Assembly (NCBI RefSeq): GCF_001274775.1
Contig: NZ_LGUE01000004.1
Span: 666,163 to 730,162 of the forward strand
Direction: 5' to 3'
Length of the DNA: 64,000 nt
Origin: Rossellomorea marisflavi
GTDB lineage: Bacteria; Bacillota; Bacilli; Bacillales; Bacillaceae_B
Each line of letters starts with the position of its first letter. Position 1 is the first letter of the stretch. The notes under the pieces are model-generated. The model was not told where the DNA came from, ran no database searches, and saw only the letters and a list, made by a program, of their open reading frames with translations. Shown piece by piece: positions 8,091 to 16,215 of the stretch. The translations under genes and the position numbers were made by a program.

Positions 8091-8178
8091 ATACAACCGC
8101 TCCTTTGAAAAAACCTATGTAAATGGAAAGTTATTACTGATACGATAAATTATATCAAATATTCTTAGGAGACCACCC

Positions 8179-8952
8179 ATGCATTTCATTTTTGATTTAG
8201 ACGGAACCATATGCTTTAAAGGAAAACCCCTCTCACCAGCCATAACCCGTGCACTCCATCAACTTGAAGAAGCCGGACACCGGATTGTATTCGCCTCGGC
8301 CAGACCCATCCGGGACATGCTCCCTGTCCTGCCAAAGCGGTTTCATAACGGGACGCTGATCGGCGGGAACGGAGCACTGATTTCCGAAAACGGGAACATC
8401 ACGTTTTCTCGGGCTTTTTCACCGACCAATGTCGAGACCCTGATGAGCACCCTTCACGAGCATCAAGCCACCTACCTGATTGACGGGGAGTGGGATTATT
8501 CGTATACGGGCAGAACCGATCACCCGATCCTGACCAACCTGGATCCACATCGCCTTGCCAAAAATATACCCGTCAGTGATCATCCCTCCATCGTGAAGCT
8601 GCTCATCCTTAGCGCAACTGAAAAAGAAAGCCTTCTGGAAAAGCTCGGAGAAATGGATATCATCCTCCACCTCCATGCACAGGAGGACGTGATTGACTGC
8701 AGCCCGAAAGGCATCCACAAGCATGCAGCACTCACTCACCTGAACATCAGCGATTACATCGCCTTCGGTAACGACGCCAATGATATCACCATGTTTGAAG
8801 GGGCCAGGCACGCCGTCATGATCGGCGACCATCAGGCGTTACGCCCGCATTGTACTGAAAGCATTCCGTACACTACAGAAATAGAAGAGGATATCATCGC
8901 AAAGTTGATGGAATTGAGCGATGCCTTCGCATCAGAACTTGTCACATCCTAA
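8179..8952 (+). CDS. Cof-type HAD-IIB phosphatase
   Basis: A 257-residue HAD hydrolase. Motif I is FDLDGT (Asp5 and Asp7), motif II ASARP, motif III Lys in SPKGIHKHAA and motif IV FGNDANDITM. The cap is the C2B type between motifs II and III, as in Cof/YbhA/YidA enzymes that dephosphorylate sugar phosphates and related metabolites. The ribosome site TTAGGAGACC precedes ATG. The gene is single and ends in a strong hairpin. Confidence 0.85.
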   Translation: MHFIFDLDGTICFKGKPLSPAITRALHQLEEAGHRIVFASARPIRDMLPVLPKRFHNGTLIGGNGALISENGNITFSRAFSPTNVETLMSTLHEHQATYLIDGEWDYSYTGRTDHPILTNLDPHRLAKNIPVSDHPSIVKLLILSATEKESLLEKLGEMDIILHLHAQEDVIDCSPKGIHKHAALTHLNISDYIAFGNDANDITMFEGARHAVMIGDHQALRPHCTESIPYTTEIEEDIIAKLMELSDAFASELVTS

Positions 8953-8978
8953 TCGTATACAGCAGGGAGTCACAACCA

Positions 8979-9015
8979 AAAATGTCCACCGACTGTTCAA
9001 GCTGGTGGACATTTT
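8979..9015. terminator. strong bidirectional terminator
   Basis: A 12-base stem, AAAATGTCCACC/GGTGGACATTTT, flanked by A and T runs on both sides. It ends the HAD gene and could also end the convergent PH-domain gene. Confidence 0.85.
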
Positions 9016-9072
9016 AGAAAACACACTATTCAATGAAGCTCTTATTACCAGATTAGGAGCATCCCGATTTAG

Positions 9073-9480
9073 TCAGTCCCTCCGATCTACAACCAGATTA
9101 GGATTTGATTCCCTCAAAACCTGCAGGAACTCCTCTTGATTCCTGGGGGAAACCGTCAGAAACTTTGAGGCAGAGTAGGTAATCCCTATCCGGTCCACTG
9201 AAAGCGCCGGCCCCACAAACGGACTCTTTATAAAAGCCACTCTCTCAATCTCTTGGATGGGAACCCGTAAGGTGATAAGACCATAATATATCACCACTTC
9301 CTCCGCCTCTACACGATAACCCGTCCGGAACCAGATAAGAAGGTTCACGACACCAAGCACCAGTGGGATTACAAAGATCCAGACCCACTCATCGGATAAA
9401 ACCGGCAGTCCGAAACAGAGAAACAGGATGATAAGATGAAGGAATCCCATCCACCCGTCTTTTTTTGAAGGGAAATACAC
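9073..9480 (-). CDS. YyaB-like PH domain membrane protein (bPH_4)
   Basis: A 135-residue protein with two short membrane helices (about residues 11-26 and 30-48) followed by a bacterial PH domain of the YyaB-like type: GYRVEAEEVVIYYG, VPIQEIERV, ALSVDRIGITYS and the closing SPRNQEEFLQVLRESNP. The frame is open for 47 codons further upstream, but the GTG at 9480 has GGAGGAG seven bases before it and begins with FPSKKDGW, the usual start of the family. Function of the family is not established. Confidence 0.8.
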   Translation of the reverse strand: MYFPSKKDGWMGFLHLIILFLCFGLPVLSDEWVWIFVIPLVLGVVNLLIWFRTGYRVEAEEVVIYYGLITLRVPIQEIERVAFIKSPFVGPALSVDRIGITYSASKFLTVSPRNQEEFLQVLRESNPNLVVDRRD

Positions 9481-9638
9481 GTAACCACTCCTCCGTCTAT
9501 TAATGGCATTGGACTTCTCGTTAAGAGGTGAACGGGACCACTCTTCCCACACCTTTTCTTCCATACAAGCTTTTCCAGCGTTCCATCTATGTGCTACTAT
9601 AACGTTAGATTCATGACTCACCCACTAGGAGGATTTCC

Positions 9639-10034
9639 ATGAAAAAAGCCACCCCGTTCCTTATGTTTCAAAACGCCGACGCAGAGGAAGCCATGACGTT
9701 TTATACGTCCATCATTGAAGATTCGGAGATCACAAGCATCAACCGTTACGGAGCTGAAGGGCCTGGTGAGGAGGGTACCGTTATGACGGCTACTTTCACC
9801 ATCAAGGGTCAGGAGTTCATGTGCATCGACAGTCATATCAAGCATGGATTCACCTTCACCCCTGCCTTCTCAATCTTCCTGGAGTGCAGCAGTGAAGAAG
9901 AGATCGATCACGTTTTCGAGAAGCTTCTCGACGGTGGAAGTGCCCTTATGCCACTTGGAGGCTATGGATTCAGCCAGAAGTTCGGCTGGGTCAATGATCG
10001 ATTCGGGGTATCATGGCAGATGACGCTGATATAA
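9639..10034 (+). CDS. VOC family protein, PhnB-like
   Basis: A 131-residue vicinal-oxygen-chelate protein of the PhnB/3-demethylubiquinone-methyltransferase-like type. It begins KATPFLMFQNADAEEAMTFY, carries the central FTFTPAFSIFLEC strand and ends GWVNDRFGVSWQM, all marks of the family. Bacterial members have diverse or unknown roles, often in resistance or methyl-group chemistry. TAGGAGGA precedes ATG. A hairpin follows directly. Confidence 0.85.
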   Translation: MKKATPFLMFQNADAEEAMTFYTSIIEDSEITSINRYGAEGPGEEGTVMTATFTIKGQEFMCIDSHIKHGFTFTPAFSIFLECSSEEEIDHVFEKLLDGGSALMPLGGYGFSQKFGWVNDRFGVSWQMTLI

Positions 10035-10040
10035 AAATGC

Positions 10041-10060
10041 GCCGGCATCCCGATGCCGGC
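10041..10060 (+). terminator. terminator after the VOC gene
   Basis: Stem GCCGGCAT/ATGCCGGC with a four-base loop, seven bases after the stop, followed by TTTACTGCTT. Confidence 0.65.
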
Positions 10061-10082
10061 TTTACTGCTTGAGTACATTCAG

Positions 10083-10268
10083 TCATCTCTTCTTGAACCG
10101 CCTGTTGATCCATCTAAACAGAAAGCCGAAACCTTTGAAGAAAAGCCAGAATGGAACATACATCAAGAAGATAAACAACCCGCTCTTCTCCAGCATCAAC
10201 AATAAGTGATCAACATTCGATTTCTTTTGATTGTAATAAGCATTCAATTCTTTGTACTCTCTCCGCAA
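10083..10268 (-). CDS. possible small membrane protein
   Basis: A frame of 61 codons with a helical, charged first half, one hydrophobic segment (about residues 29-51) and a very basic end (NRRFKKR). The best start is a TTG at 10268, 12 bases after GGGAG, which is long spacing, so the start and even the reality of the gene are uncertain. It lies just downstream of the alcohol dehydrogenase gene on the same strand and may be the last gene of that operon. Confidence 0.45.
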   Translation of the reverse strand: MRREYKELNAYYNQKKSNVDHLLLMLEKSGLFIFLMYVPFWLFFKGFGFLFRWINRRFKKR

Positions 10269-10297
10269 ATCGTTTATGATCTCCCGCCTCTTTCACA

Positions 10298-11485
10298 TTA
10301 TTGTTTTTTCCCTTCCACGACTTCTCCATCATAAGCAGCTTGATAAATCCTGTGGATATCCGTTTCCTCCAGCACCATCGGACTCCTTGCTAACAGTCTC
10401 TTCTGTTTCACACCGTCCTTCGTCAGCTCTTCAAGGGCTGATTCGGGGATATCGAACTGGGATAATCGCTGTGGGATACCGACATCCCTGACGATCCTCA
10501 CCAATTCTTCCACGCATTTTCTTGAGGCTTCTTCCTTAGACAAGTCATTGGACCTGCCTTCGATCGCTTCCAATACGTCTGCCATCCTCCCTTCACAGCT
10601 CTTCCGGATATACCCCATCACATAAGGAAGAAGGACGGCATTGGATTCTCCGTGGGAAATGTGGAACTGACCTCCAAGGGGATAGGCGAGGGCATGGACA
10701 CCTGCTACGCCTGCATTGAAGAAGGCAAGACCCGCGATATAGCTTCCGTAGCTCATATCAATGCGTGCATGCCGATCGGAACCATCCCTCACAGCCGTAC
10801 GAATGGATCCGGCAATCAACTTGATTGCGTGCAGGGCCAGGGCGTCCGTTGTCGGGCTTGCATTGATTGAGATATATGCCTCGACAGCATGAGTCAGGGC
10901 GTCGATCCCTGTGGCCGCCGTCACCTTTGGTGGCACCGTCAGCGTGAGTTTTGGATCAATGATGGCAACGTCCGCCAATAGGTTGTCATGGGTCACGACA
11001 TCCTTCGTGGAATCTAAAGAGAGGACGGCAATGTTGGTCACTTCCGAACCGGTTCCCGCTGTGGTCGGAATGAGGATCTTCGGAAGTCCCTTCACTTGGA
11101 TTTCCTTCGTGCCTGATAGGTTCAGATAATCCTCTACACGCCCTTCCTGCTGAGACAGGACAGCGGTCATCTTGGCCAGGTCGAGAGCACTCCCACCACC
11201 CATGCCGATCACCAGGTCGAAACCTCCTTCCCTCGTGAATGCCACCAGTTGTTCCCCTACAGAGAGCGGAGGCTCAGGTACCACTTCTGTATACAAGGTG
11301 ATGTCGAATCCCTCTTCCTCAAGGGGTACCGTGACGTTCCGGGTCAACCCGATTTCGACCAGTTGCGGATCCGTGACAATGAGGATCCTCATTGCCTCCG
11401 CCTTCCTCACTTCAGGAAGTAGGTTCTCCAACGATCCCCACCCTGTATAGCTAAGTGGCGCAAATACTAGTTTTGAACTACTCAT
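10298..11485 (-). CDS. iron-containing alcohol dehydrogenase
   Basis: A 395-residue group III alcohol dehydrogenase. The N-terminal dinucleotide domain carries GMGGGSALDLAK (residues 94-105), and the C-terminal all-helical domain has the metal ligands Asp195, His199, His264 and His278 (GIDALTHAVEA and GVHALAYPLGGQFHISHG). It would interconvert a primary alcohol and aldehyde with NAD(P)H. AAGGAGGAG before the ATG at 11485 decides the start; the ATG at 11509 overlaps the stop of the VanZ gene. It probably forms an operon with the upstream VanZ-type gene. Substrate unknown. Confidence 0.9.
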   Translation of the reverse strand: MSSSKLVFAPLSYTGWGSLENLLPEVRKAEAMRILIVTDPQLVEIGLTRNVTVPLEEEGFDITLYTEVVPEPPLSVGEQLVAFTREGGFDLVIGMGGGSALDLAKMTAVLSQQEGRVEDYLNLSGTKEIQVKGLPKILIPTTAGTGSEVTNIAVLSLDSTKDVVTHDNLLADVAIIDPKLTLTVPPKVTAATGIDALTHAVEAYISINASPTTDALALHAIKLIAGSIRTAVRDGSDRHARIDMSYGSYIAGLAFFNAGVAGVHALAYPLGGQFHISHGESNAVLLPYVMGYIRKSCEGRMADVLEAIEGRSNDLSKEEASRKCVEELVRIVRDVGIPQRLSQFDIPESALEELTKDGVKQKRLLARSPMVLEETDIHRIYQAAYDGEVVEGKKQ

Positions 11486-11508
11486 CTTTCTCTCCTCCTT
11501 GTTGGTCA

Positions 11509-12147
11509 TTATCCCCTTCCCATTGACCTGTACCGAACCGCTTCCACTGGATACCTCCCAATCCCCACTTTCAGGATAGGCAAGGCTATCCCGTATCCAA
11601 CTAAGAAACCGACCGTGTATAAGAGTAGATCGGACAGATCAAACTGTCCGACATTCAGGATGTGCTGCATCCACTCCAACGTCCAGGCAGCCCCTTGGAA
11701 CAATAAGAATCGCCCCTTAAATCCCTTCAACACATTGGAAACGGCGAGAAGAAAATACATAGGAACAAAGATGATCAGGTTGATCACCATGACCCATTGT
11801 GAGGCCCGGTCCCCTTGTATGTCCGACAAGAAAGCAATGGGATTCCATGACACATCACCCGTCCCGATGTTATACTGCCCATCCGGCCTCAACAGACCGA
11901 AGATCAGGACCGTAAAGTAGGCCAGCAACAGAGCGTACCGATCCCATTTCGTAGCCATGCGCAAAACCAATTTCAGAAGAACATAGATTGTCAGCACGAC
12001 AATCGCCATGGAGAGAATCGTCTTCTCGATATTCTCCATATTGGGAAAGAACCGCGGCAGCATATTCAAGAAATACTCCATGTAGATCCAGATCCCTGCT
12101 ATCAAACTAAAAACCAACACCACTAAACTTTTCAACTTCCCATGCAT
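11509..12147 (-). CDS. VanZ-like membrane protein
   Basis: A 212-residue protein with about six predicted helices. The VanZ-like core lies at residues 80-190: GQYNIGTGDVSWNPIAFL, NLIIFVPMYFLL, then WTLEWMQHILNVGQFDLSDLLLYTVGFLVGY, where the Glu-x-x-Gln and Asp-(x)2-Leu pattern is typical. VanZ gives teicoplanin resistance in enterococci; chromosomal members are of unknown function. It lies directly upstream of the alcohol dehydrogenase gene, an unexplained partner. Confidence 0.75.
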   Translation of the reverse strand: MHGKLKSLVVLVFSLIAGIWIYMEYFLNMLPRFFPNMENIEKTILSMAIVVLTIYVLLKLVLRMATKWDRYALLLAYFTVLIFGLLRPDGQYNIGTGDVSWNPIAFLSDIQGDRASQWVMVINLIIFVPMYFLLAVSNVLKGFKGRFLLFQGAAWTLEWMQHILNVGQFDLSDLLLYTVGFLVGYGIALPILKVGIGRYPVEAVRYRSMGRG

Positions 12148-12183
12148 ACAGCCACCCTATTCTTCTTCACTATTTCTTTCATC

Positions 12184-12209
12184 ATACCATTTTTGTATAA
12201 AAATGGTAT
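12184..12209. promoter_or_regulatory. perfect 11-base inverted repeat
   Basis: ATACCATTTTT and its exact complement are separated by GTAT. There is no U tract, so it is a poor terminator. It lies 37 bases upstream of the VanZ start and 54 bases beyond the anti-sigma stop, in the promoter region of the VanZ gene, where a dimeric regulator could bind. Confidence 0.45.
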
Positions 12210-12262
12210 AAGCGAGATCCTTCATAGGGATGTTCTTTTTTGTCGCTAGGGTAAAAGGAGGA

Positions 12263-12940
12263 TCATCTTACCTTTTCCATTAACTCCCCTACCCCCTTGT
12301 CCCTGAATCTGATACTCTCTACCAACCCTTGATCGTTTACAGTGATATCGCCTGATAGATCTACCGTTCCTCTTTCATCACCGTCTCTGCTATAGACGAC
12401 CTTAACTGTAAACGTAAATGAACCCTGCACTGTTTCATTTTCCTTCACGACAATTTTCTCAGCTTTCAGTTTACATCCGCTTGAGTGGGCGTAATAAGGG
12501 AAAGTGATTTTTTCTTCATTCACATACTGCTCTATGGTATCAGGGGACATATAGGGTCGAAAGAGATCCTTGTAATACGAGAGGAACAGGTCAAAATATT
12601 CCTCGCTGTTTCCTTCTTCAATATACCTATCCTCTTGCTCCATCAGGCTTTCCAGCTCATCATCCGGTCCTGTGAAGATTCTCTCCAGCACCTCTTTGAT
12701 CTCTCCTTCCTGGGAAGCGGTTTGATCTGTCATCACGGTATTCAGGAGAAGGTTTCCCCCGGCGAGGATAAACAGTGCTGCTAAGAGTGCAGTCAGCAAT
12801 GTTGGGACCAAGCGTTGCTTCTTCCTGCCCTTTTTCTCCATACTTTCCACCAATCTTGCGTAAACGTCCTCCTTCTCTCCCTGCTTCATGGAGACAGGTT
12901 CATAGGATGGAAAGCGAATGTTTTCATTCCCTTCACTCAC
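12263..12940 (-). CDS. membrane partner (probable anti-sigma) of the ECF sigma factor
   Basis: A 225-residue single-pass membrane protein: about 44 cytosolic residues, one helix (about 45-68), and an outer domain of some 150 residues. It has no zinc-binding Cys/His cluster. Its start overlaps the end of the ECF sigma gene by eight bases, so the two are translationally coupled, which is the usual layout for sigma and anti-sigma. The anti-sigma role is inferred from this position and topology alone. Confidence 0.65.
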   Translation of the reverse strand: MSEGNENIRFPSYEPVSMKQGEKEDVYARLVESMEKKGRKKQRLVPTLLTALLAALFILAGGNLLLNTVMTDQTASQEGEIKEVLERIFTGPDDELESLMEQEDRYIEEGNSEEYFDLFLSYYKDLFRPYMSPDTIEQYVNEEKITFPYYAHSSGCKLKAEKIVVKENETVQGSFTFTVKVVYSRDGDERGTVDLSGDITVNDQGLVESIRFRDKGVGELMEKVR

Positions 12941-13448
12941 GATGGTACCCCTCCTTTTCCAACTGAGCTTTCATTGCCTGCAACGCCCTTGAGAGCGTCG
13001 TCTTCACCTTGCTCTCCTTCCACCCTAGCACGTCTGCTGTCTCACGGATTGACAGGCCCTTGATCTTCCGCAGTAAGAGAACCTCCCGATACGAGCGCTT
13101 CAACCGGCTCATTGCATCGTATACCATGCGTTCTTCCTCCCCAGCTTCCACAATGTCCTCCGGAGTGGCACCACCCACCCCTGTGAACATCTCCGTCACA
13201 TAGTGAAGGGGCTTCTTCTTCCGTATGAAATCAATCGTGGCATTCCGGGCGATTCGATACAGCCAATTCTTATCGCTCATTTCCCCCTGAAACGCCTCCA
13301 ATCGATGGAATGCTTTCAGAAACGTGTCATGAGTCAGATCCTTTGCCTGCTCTCTGTCCCCGATCATCAGTACGATATACCGGAAGATCGCGTCGCTATA
13401 TTCCACGTACCATTCGCGTATTTTCTGCTTCCTGTACCCCTCATCCAA
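12933..13448 (-). CDS. ECF-type RNA polymerase sigma factor
   Basis: A 171-residue ECF sigma. Region 2 spans roughly residues 10-75 (DAIFRYIVLMIGDREQAKDLTHDTFLKAFHRLE) and contacts the -10 element; region 4 spans 110-165 (LKRSYREVLLLRKIKGLSIRETADVLGWKESKVKTTLSRA), a helix-turn-helix for the -35. Starts GTG at 13457 or TTG at 13448; the TTG has better spacing from CGAGGTG. A matching ECF promoter lies 41 bases upstream, so it probably drives its own operon. Confidence 0.9.
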   Translation of the reverse strand: MDEGYRKQKIREWYVEYSDAIFRYIVLMIGDREQAKDLTHDTFLKAFHRLEAFQGEMSDKNWLYRIARNATIDFIRKKKPLHYVTEMFTGVGGATPEDIVEAGEEERMVYDAMSRLKRSYREVLLLRKIKGLSIRETADVLGWKESKVKTTLSRALQAMKAQLEKEGYHRE

Positions 13449-13488
13449 CAAGGTCACCTCGTTTCTTTCTTAGACCATTTACGGTAAA

Positions 13489-13514
13489 GACGGGCGAGTA
13501 TGGAAAAAGTTTCA
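13489..13514 (-). promoter_or_regulatory. ECF-type promoter of the sigma operon
   Basis: On the minus strand: TGAAAC, 16 bases, CGTC. This is the consensus form for SigM/SigW-group ECF factors of Bacillus. It is correctly placed to start a transcript a few tens of bases before the sigma gene, which suggests autoregulation. Confidence 0.7.
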
Positions 13515-13533
13515 TTTTTGGTAAAAATAAAAA

Positions 13534-13555
13534 AGTCATCCCGTTCGGAACGACT
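13534..13555 (-). terminator. terminator of the 49-residue membrane protein gene
   Basis: Nine-base stem AGTCGTTCC/GGGATGACT (two G-U pairs) with a GAAC loop, followed on the minus strand by TTTTTTATTTTT. It separates the small gene at 13634-13783 from the ECF operon. Confidence 0.75.
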
Positions 13556-13633
13556 CTTCCTCTTTAGTAATTCAAATGGCAGGTCCACGAAGGATACTCA
13601 CTATGATAAGGTGTACTTCCTGTTGATTAAGAT

Positions 13634-13783
13634 TTATTCCACTAACTGAAAAACCATCATTCCCAAAAAAATCACGGCGATGATCACAACTTGGACATCA
13701 CTGCCCACTATCCATTTCCTTTTTTTCGTGTGTCTATCTTCATGTTGGATTTTTCCGGCCTCTTTTTGTGGATGCTTCTCCAT
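13634..13783 (-). CDS. 49-residue single-pass membrane protein
   Basis: A short gene with GGAGGGG five bases before its ATG and its own terminator. The first 25 residues are very polar, rich in Lys, His and Glu; residues 28-48 form one transmembrane helix. No family recognised. The ribosome site and dedicated terminator make a real transcript likely. Confidence 0.65.
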   Translation of the reverse strand: MEKHPQKEAGKIQHEDRHTKKRKWIVGSDVQVVIIAVIFLGMMVFQLVE

Positions 13784-13890
13784 CGAACCCCTCCAATGAT
13801 CGTAGACATCAGGGTAGATCTCCCTTTTCTATACCCTTCCATACCAGGATGAAAAACCCTTTTTTTGTATGTCGCGTAATTTCAAAAAAA

Positions 13891-13908
13891 CCGGCACATC
13901 CATGCCGG
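13891..13908 (-). terminator. terminator of ydhK-like gene
   Basis: Stem CCGGCA/TGCCGG with a run of seven T on the minus strand directly after it, 12 bases past the stop. Confidence 0.8.
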
Positions 13909-13919
13909 CTCACACATCC

Positions 13920-14468
13920 TTATTCAGACTCCAATTCACTTTCCACGACCCACTTATGATTCTTCACCATATCCCCGCCGTCTGTCGGCTGGTAGTCGAC
14001 CGTGTATACCGTCGTTTTTTCTGCAGACACGATGGTAGCTTTGGCATCTTTCATGCCTTTCATATGATCGGCTTCCAGTGTGACCTCGGTGCCGGGTTTG
14101 AGTTCTTCATCCCCTGCATCTTTGATTTCTTCCTGGATCACCCACTTGTGATCCTTCACTTCTTCTCCTCCATCAGTCGGCTTATAGTCGACGACGTAGG
14201 CAGTGGTATCATAGGCACCGGTGACCATGCCTTCTGCCCCGTCCATGCCCTTCATGTGATCCGCCTTGATGGTGACTTTGCTTCCAGTCTCGAATTCAGG
14301 GTTTGCCGCTTCTTCAAGTCCTTCAGGCATCTCGGCCGATCCTGAATGGTTCATATCCGCATGCTCGTCATGGGATTCCTTTTTGTCCGACTGACTGTCC
14401 GGGCTATTGCCGCATCCCGCGAGTGCCAATAGAGCCGCGGCTCCGATTACCAGTATGTATTTCTTCAT
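13920..14468 (-). CDS. YdhK family lipoprotein (two DUF1541 repeats)
   Basis: A 182-residue lipoprotein. Signal peptide with lipobox LAGC (Cys about residue 19), a linker with a HDEHADMNH stretch that could bind metal, and then two tandem DUF1541 repeats, each holding GT/S-x-V-T, ADHMKGM, TTxYxVDYxPTDGG and KxHKWV. The repeats are clear duplicates of each other. Function of the family is not established; a copper or other metal link has been suggested by the His/Met content, which is inference. The ATG six bases upstream is less well spaced from AGAGGG. Confidence 0.85.
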   Translation of the reverse strand: MKKYILVIGAAALLALAGCGNSPDSQSDKKESHDEHADMNHSGSAEMPEGLEEAANPEFETGSKVTIKADHMKGMDGAEGMVTGAYDTTAYVVDYKPTDGGEEVKDHKWVIQEEIKDAGDEELKPGTEVTLEADHMKGMKDAKATIVSAEKTTVYTVDYQPTDGGDMVKNHKWVVESELESE

Positions 14469-14549
14469 GATCATCCCTCTTTCTATAAGGTTCTCACCTA
14501 CAGTGTTACCCTTTAGAGGAAAAAATCATCATGATTTCCGGAAAATGAT

Positions 14550-15161
14550 TCAATGGTCCAACCCTTTTTCCATTCGTTGTGCTACCAAAGCATCCCCTTC
14601 CCGACCGGTCCGCCTTAACTCACTGGCGACGGATCGACGCCTTTCCTCCGGATGATGCTGGCTGAACTTCGCTTTTCCTTCCATCCTGGAAATCGGGATC
14701 CTGAAGGCTACGATGCCTTTCTTCAGTGCATTGAGCTTGTCTGAGGAAACCTGATCCAGGGAATACGCGCTTCCGGTCCCTTCATACTGATCGACCAGTC
14801 GCTCCAGCGAGTCCAGTATTTCCTCGCTGTCTTCCATGATCTCCAGCTTGCCGTATACGTGGGCGGCCTCGTAGTTCCACGTCGGCACCTCCTGATCGGA
14901 TTCATACCAGGTCGGCGAGATGTAAGCATGTGCCCCCTGGAAGACGGCCAATACTTCCTGTCCTTGCCCATCCTTCCACTGACCATTCGGTCTCGCTATA
15001 TGTCCGTAGAGGACACGGTCTCTCCGGTCCACCATCAATGGGAGATGAGTCGCCCATGGGGAGCCTTGATGCTGGGAGAAGAGGATGGCGAAGCCGTTTT
15101 CCTCTATTAACTGAAAGATTTTTTCTTCCTCATTCAATCGAAAGTGCTTGGGGATATACAT
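14550..15161 (-). CDS. paiB: PaiB-like FMN-binding regulator
   Basis: A 203-residue protein of the PaiB family (FMN-binding split-barrel fold). It opens MYIPKHFRL, has PWATHLPL, GHIARPNGQW, YISPTWY and VPTWNYEAAHVYG in the expected order. In B. subtilis PaiA/PaiB affect protease and sporulation genes; PaiA (an acetyltransferase) is not adjacent here. GAGAGGAGAAAG before the ATG at 15161 decides the start. Confidence 0.85.
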   Translation of the reverse strand: MYIPKHFRLNEEEKIFQLIEENGFAILFSQHQGSPWATHLPLMVDRRDRVLYGHIARPNGQWKDGQGQEVLAVFQGAHAYISPTWYESDQEVPTWNYEAAHVYGKLEIMEDSEEILDSLERLVDQYEGTGSAYSLDQVSSDKLNALKKGIVAFRIPISRMEGKAKFSQHHPEERRRSVASELRRTGREGDALVAQRMEKGLDH

Positions 15162-15260
15162 CTTCTTTCTCCTCTCATGCTCGCACGGATGCCCGTTTGT
15201 TTCTTTTACTGTACTGGTCCTGGCTTGTCTTTTCAATCAAAATCAGATGTAATACCAACG

Positions 15261-15473
15261 TTACGCACCAACAGCCCCCTGTGCCATTCGCTCATATGCC
15301 CGCATGAAACTCTTATGTGAACGATCACCAAGCGTCCCTTCATCGTTCTGGAACAAGCGTTGGAAGGTGAACGCCTTCGCTTCCTCCAATGTGGTGCCCC
15401 TGCTGTTCATGATCAGCGATATATATGCAATGAAATAGTCTTCACAAAGGTCACCGCCGTGGTTGATGGTCAT
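15261..15473 (-). CDS. small hypothetical protein, 70 residues
   Basis: A soluble, mostly helical small protein with AAAGGAGCGG before ATG. It contains an EEAKAFTFQRLFQNDEG stretch and several Met. No family recognised. It lies upstream of paiB but 100 bases away. Confidence 0.55.
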   Translation of the reverse strand: MTINHGGDLCEDYFIAYISLIMNSRGTTLEEAKAFTFQRLFQNDEGTLGDRSHKSFMRAYERMAQGAVGA

Positions 15474-15565
15474 GGTTATCCGCTCCTTTTATTTGATAAA
15501 GTCAACTATATGTATATGATATAATCAATAATTGATTTAGTCAAATAAACTCCCTCTCGGAAAAA

Positions 15566-15583
15566 GGGACGGATCTCCGCCCC
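15566..15583 (-). terminator. terminator after GNAT gene
   Basis: Stem GGGGCGGA/TCCGTCCC followed on the minus strand by TTTTTCC, seven bases past the stop. Confidence 0.65.
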
Positions 15584-15589
15584 CTCCAC

Positions 15590-16090
15590 TTACAGCCTCA
15601 ATACCATCCAATCCTCGTCATAATAGCACCCATCAAACTTCAACCCGTGCTTCTCGACGCCGAACACGGTAAATCCAAGGCTTGTATATAGGCGCTTCGC
15701 AGCTTCATTATCGGAAACGACGGTGAGGTTGATCTGTTCCAGCCCGTCGAACCCTTTTATATGCTGCAATAATTCTTCTAAAAGCGATCTTCCCACAGCC
15801 TTCCCGCGCATGTCCGGTGAGACGAACATGCCGAAGATGTTTCCCTTGTGGGCCATTTTTGGACTTGTTTCCCTGACGAAGGTGGCCATGCCGACAAGGT
15901 CACCGTCCACCCAGGCGCCCATGGTGAATTTGCCTTCCGATGGTGTCAATCGCTCTTGTACAAAAGAGAGGGAAAAGGCAGCCTCCCGTTCATAGGTTGA
16001 GCCGAATGCTTCGGGATTGGTTTGAAGTGCTTGCAGGCGCAGCTCCTGGTACGCTTCTGCATCGTGTTCATTCAATATGGAGATGGTCAT
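15590..16090 (-). CDS. GNAT family N-acetyltransferase
   Basis: A 166-residue GNAT enzyme. The first strand and helix read TISILNEHDAEAYQELRLQAL; motif A is SPDMRGKAVGRSLLEELL; the C-terminal strand has NEAAKRLYTSLGFTVFG. The sequence layout is that of small-molecule or peptide acetylases of the RimI-like group. The start at 16090 follows AGAAGGAA; an in-frame ATG 36 bases upstream lacks a site. Substrate unknown. Confidence 0.85.
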   Translation of the reverse strand: MTISILNEHDAEAYQELRLQALQTNPEAFGSTYEREAAFSLSFVQERLTPSEGKFTMGAWVDGDLVGMATFVRETSPKMAHKGNIFGMFVSPDMRGKAVGRSLLEELLQHIKGFDGLEQINLTVVSDNEAAKRLYTSLGFTVFGVEKHGLKFDGCYYDEDWMVLRL

Positions 16091-16170
16091 CTGCTGTTCC
16101 TTCTTTCTTCTAGGATCATCTATCACCTATTCGCTGAACTCCCTCCATTTCCTCCTGAATACGAAAAAAA

Positions 16171-16200
16171 AGCTCCATTCCAGCGATCGGAATAGAGCTT
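16171..16200 (-). terminator. terminator of the ferric ABC operon
   Basis: Stem AAGCTCTATTCCG with its near-complement, loop near TCGC, and eight T on the minus strand. It lies just past the ATPase stop. Confidence 0.8.
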
Positions 16201-16215
16201 TGCTTCATCATTCAT

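Noticed and set aside
14521-14549. ATCATCATGAT-like dyad after paiB as a terminator
   Set aside because: The stem is short and AT-only, so termination cannot be supported.
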